64,000 nucleotides of DNA. Origin: Epiperipatus broadwayi (lineage: Eukaryota; Onychophora; Udeonychophora; Euonychophora; Peripatidae). Shown piece after piece: positions 60,541 to 64,000 of this stretch. A model generated the notes under the pieces. It searched no databases and was not told the origin of the DNA. It saw nothing but the letters and a program-made list of their open reading frames with translations. The position numbers and the translations under genes are program-made. Position 1 is the stretch's first letter, and each line of letters opens with the position of its first letter. The stretch is taken from NCBI GenBank assembly GCA_028023455.1, contig JAQFVV010000031.1, positions 2,108,001 through 2,172,000 of the forward strand, written 5' to 3'.

Positions 60541-60779
60541 GTTAAAAAATGTATTCATGTACAAATAAATTGAATAAAATTTCTTTTTTTTTTTAAAAAT
60601 TACACTATGTTTAAATGTTGTAACACTGCAATATTTATTATAATCTTGAAAAATTAATAAAAAATTTAATAAGAAAAAAATTTTTTTTATAATAATAATA
60701 TTAATATATAAAATATTTTTGCACAAAATAGAAACGTGGACACATATATAAATATTTAATATACCTTACAATAAAATAA

Positions 60780-62900
60780 AATTATGATAGCATCTGCCAT
60801 ACTGCATTATTTTCTTCAATTTTCTTTCTATCTTGTTTTAGAGGTGCCCTTTCAAGGCTAAGCAATAATTTAAAAAAAAAAGATTTTACATACAGAACTG
60901 CATTAAACTGATTTAAAGACTTCCCATTTAATGAAATTGTCATTAGATCTGAAATATATTTCACTGTCACATTTACCTGTTTTATAGTGACAATATTGTT
61001 CATTGAACTAAATGCCTGTTCAGCTTCAGCACTGCTTAATGCAACTATTTCCACAATACTCCTAGTTTTTTTAATTTAATTCCAGTAGCAAATTCAGCAT
61101 GTAATTTTCCTTCTAAAACTATCTCCACCAAATCTCTAAAATCACTTATATTAATTTCATATTTTAAAATAAAAGTTTTTATTTTTTCCTTTCCTATTAG
61201 CTATGGAGAAGTAACTATTTCCATATCCCATATTTCAGGATAACAATTCTTAAAAATACCCTTCAGTTCTGCATCTGTTAGTGTTAGATCATTTTCATTT
61301 TTTATATTAAGATTATTTTGCAGCAATCATCTGTCTTTTAAGGACTGATCAATACAACTTAAAAGTTTTTCTTGTGGTAATTTCATATTGCTTGCAAGTT
61401 AATTCCTTTAAATTCTGTAGATTATACGATTGGTTCAATTTTAATTTCATATGAATCTTTCAAAATTTTCAAATTATTAACACCATTTATTGTTCTGAGA
61501 ATTAAAGAGTTGGTTTTTATAATACTTATATGTCTACCTCGTAGAGCTTTGGAAAGGTATGAGAATTCCTGAAGAATATCAATTATTAATGCTAAATTCT
61601 TTAAAAATTCTAAATTTAAAGGTCGATTTAATAAATCTGAATATTTACTATTGGATGCAAAATGTCTGCATAATGCTGGATAATTTCTTCAAACTGCAAG
61701 AATTGTTCTTAAACTGCATGCTGCCCATTGAGATCCTAATATGGGACCAATTTTTAAAATTTCTATGTTTACCGTATCAGCAATTGTATTTAATCTTCAT
61801 TGATTTTTTGGAGTTTGATGATAAAATGCATATAATTTATCTATAAATATTTCAAAGTGATTTATTTTTTTAATTTGCTTTATTGAATCATATAATGCTA
61901 ATTGTACATGATGTGTGAGGCAAAGCTAAATCACAATATTTGGAAAATTTTCTAAAATTTTAGTTGCAACACCTGATTTATTTTCCAGCATTACACTTGC
62001 CATCAGAACAAAATGCAATAAGATAATCTTTCAAATAATTATCTGAAAATCCATATATACATAAAGTAGTAATTAATGTATTATATATCCAACAGTAATA
62101 CTTTCTAACTCTACAAAAATAAAATGTCTTGCTAAATTCAATTTTTAAGTAAATTACTAAAACGCTTTGTTTAGTTGTTGCATTCATCTATTATATAATA
62201 CAAATTTTGTATTTGTTTTTTATTATTTTAAAGAATATTTCTAATTTTATTTATTTTGGAAATATGTTCCACTATTGTTAATGCTTAAATATTGAATGTA
62301 ATGATATTTCATTTGCAATTCTATTAAATTGGGCAAATCAGATATTGGACAATTATTTTTTGCCAAATTATAAACAGTATTAAAAAATTTTGATGCTATT
62401 AAAACATCTTTTTCATTTAATTTATCAATAATTTTTGGATTTATTGATTTGTTACATTCATTATCAAGTTTTATGATTTTATTATGTGAAAGTGACTCAT
62501 TATGAATATGTAATTTTTTATATAAAAATGCAGATCTTGTATTTTTTGATTCTTCATTTGGTTCTATGTTTCTTTCCAACCATTCTTTTGATAAATGACA
62601 ATGTTTATCATCTTAAACTCCCAAATGTTTATATTCCAAGTAGGCAGAACATCCTAATTTACCATTTTTAATTTCTAGTCAACTAAATTGAGTTTGAAAT
62701 AATTTCGTGTTTGCTCTTCCTGCAATCATACAACATAATTTCTTCTTTAGTTTCATCTTGAGATTCATGTAAAATATGAATGTCAGTATCATTAGATTGT
62801 AATAATTCTGATACATCATCAGTACTTTCATTGATATCTTCTTCTGTGGAAGTGCTTATATCAGAATCAATTTTTTTCTTTTTTATCTTTTCCAAAAAAA
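60780..62900 (-). pseudogene. KIAA1586-like hAT transposase pseudogene
   Basis: Segments in order on the minus strand. Acidic N-terminus (62895-62683). Zinc-finger-like KLGCSAYLEYKHLGV (stop) DD and HLSKEWLERN (62660-62570), where the usual CxxC second Cys is Tyr. FFNTVYNLAKNNCPISDLPN (family '..TVY.LAK.N.P..D...LI.LQ'). SVLVIYLKIEF, then GFSDNYLKDYLIAFCSDGKC (family IAFCSDGASVMLG, catalytic Asp present). [26 protein letters not shown] and SQWAACSLRTILAV, stop, RNYPALCRHF (family W-ASS.RTV.AVW..Y.AL..HF; the Trp codon is now TGA). Finally VALSSAEAEQAFSSMNNI (dimerisation domain, 61054-60782). At least five stops or frameshifts. Diagnostic and well ordered; inactive. Confidence 0.85.
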
Positions 62901-63514
62901 TAACAACAGATTATTTCCCAATTTGATATTTTAAATTATTTGACCTATAAATAAAAATATATGATACTATTACAACTTGATGAGTAAAAACTCACCACAG
63001 TAGTACTTTTACGATATTTCATCTCCAAAAACTCTAAATCTATTGCCTATTATGTGCAGATTAACTTTTTCTTCTTAACTGCATACTCAACTAACAAACC
63101 CATATACTGTTATCTAAATCAATATCCAAACACTTTTATCTAAATTGACAACTCTTAAGATAATTATAACCAATTGACAAAACTTTTGTAAACCTGTATT
63201 ATATAGATGATTTAAGTACTGAAGTATGTTTTTTTGTATCAGTAGATGAAAGTAACCATAGTAACAGTAGAATGCATCTACATTAAAAACATTAAATAAT
63301 TATTAAGGTGGATTATAATTTAAAATTTTTTATAAATAAATATAAAGAATGTCATTGCAAATTATTTTTCATATTCTGTGTTTTCATACTTATATTTTTT
63401 TTATAAAAATATAATTTTTTTTTAAATGCATAATCAAATTGTGTTCTCAAATTTTTGAAAAATTTAACACTGAGCTTGTGTGAGTCCAGCGAGCTCATTT
63501 CTAGCTCATCCCTG

Positions 63515-64000
63515 ATTGTAATCACTGATAAATTCACGTTTACAATTACTTGTGATTAGTTTCTGAAGTGATGCTAGCTTGTTTTTGGATTCACTGTCAA
63601 ACAGAATATTATTATTAGATTCTATTATCTGATAGGAAATATATTTAAAACACTATTTGTCCAATTCCCTGTTGCTTAAAAAGCACCACTAATTTGATTG
63701 TTAGTTGTTTACAAAACAGTATTGTTGGACTGGGGTTTGTATATTTTATCTTCATCACAAAATACTAAATGATATATATGTTCATTTTACATTATTATTC
63801 ATCTACACTGAATTAAAAATAAATTAGTACTATTATTTTGAGTGCTATGTTCAGGCTATCAATGGGCTCCACAGGTGGTGGAAAATGGAATGACCTTCAA
63901 AGTATCCACTGCTTTGTAGAAAAGGATGTTGATTCATCAAAGACTAGATATTATTCCTAATACAAATAATATTTATTGTCTCACACTTTTACTTCTTTAA
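63515..64000. other. AT-rich end of window
   Basis: No gene recognised. 63840-63960 is slightly GC-richer, without motif. Confidence 0.5.

Larger units (their letters stand above)
60142..63514 (-). mobile_element. hAT transposon, 3.4 kb, degenerate, with TIRs
   Basis: Left end CAGTGGTGAGCTATAAAATT ... GGCTCGCT; right end, reverse complemented, CAGGGATGAGCTAGAAAT ... GAGCTCGCT. These resemble each other in order and sequence and start with CAG as hAT ends do. Between them lies a KIAA1586-like hAT transposase pseudogene on the minus strand, and the length suits an autonomous hAT. Flanking 8-mers (AACTGCCT, ATTGTAAT) do not match, so either the duplication has decayed or one end is displaced. 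A LINE-A fragment (60255-60540) is nested near the left end. Confidence 0.65.

Overview
The window looks like nuclear DNA of an AT-rich animal, probably an invertebrate. The base composition is very AT-rich throughout, with long A/T homopolymers and compound microsatellites. Every recognisable coding remnant belongs to a metazoan-type transposable element: hAT, mariner and Merlin DNA transposons, RTE-like and other non-LTR retrotransposons, and an LTR element. The species cannot be fixed from this sequence. I found no convincing host exon, no intact transposase or reverse transcriptase, no rRNA, no CRISPR array and no prokaryotic operon. This is an intergenic or intronic 'repeat graveyard'.

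Layout. 0-12 kb: a Merlin (IS1016-type) transposase remnant (~0.97-1.25 kb), a foldback element whose loop matches a tRNA A box (1.95-2.32 kb), a palindromic MITE copy (3.64 kb), a 100-bp tRNA-derived SINE with a perfect 13-bp target duplication (5.07 kb), a cluster of foldback repeats (8.9-9.6 kb), a non-autonomous hAT element with an imperfect 8-bp duplication (9.84-10.43 kb), and a mariner transposase relic (10.65-11.25 kb). 12.6-18.2 kb: an LTR retrotransposon with ~1.6-kb LTRs and only ~2.4 kb inside, carrying one coiled-coil/basic ORF on the minus strand and no pol. 18.5-30 kb: a hAT C-terminal fragment, several SINE heads (one with a perfect 16-bp target duplication), two MITE copies, and a ~190-bp tandem repeat array. 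30.4-38.5 kb: an RTE endonuclease fragment, LINE pieces, a tRNA-Gly-like sequence, a GTF2IRD2-like hAT pseudogene in two parts, and an RTE reverse-transcriptase fragment. 41-49 kb: a SINE copy, a (GT)n(GA)n microsatellite, two minus-strand copies of one LINE family, and a 380-bp foldback. 49.4-51.6 kb: a candidate solo LTR containing a strong TATA box. 52-64 kb: more foldbacks (one 591-bp near-perfect palindrome), a LINE RT pseudogene and a 3.4-kb hAT element with recognisable terminal inverted repeats, a decayed KIAA1586-like transposase and a nested LINE fragment.

Nothing here works together as a pathway. The relationships are those of transposon ecology: MITE and SINE families that would depend on enzymes encoded elsewhere, nested insertions, and short families recurring in one 64-kb stretch. 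The most notable observations are the three tRNA-like retroposed units that share a flank but have different tRNA bodies, the pol-less LTR element, the multi-copy palindromic MITE family, and the nested hAT element. All family assignments are by eye from translated motifs. No database search was possible.
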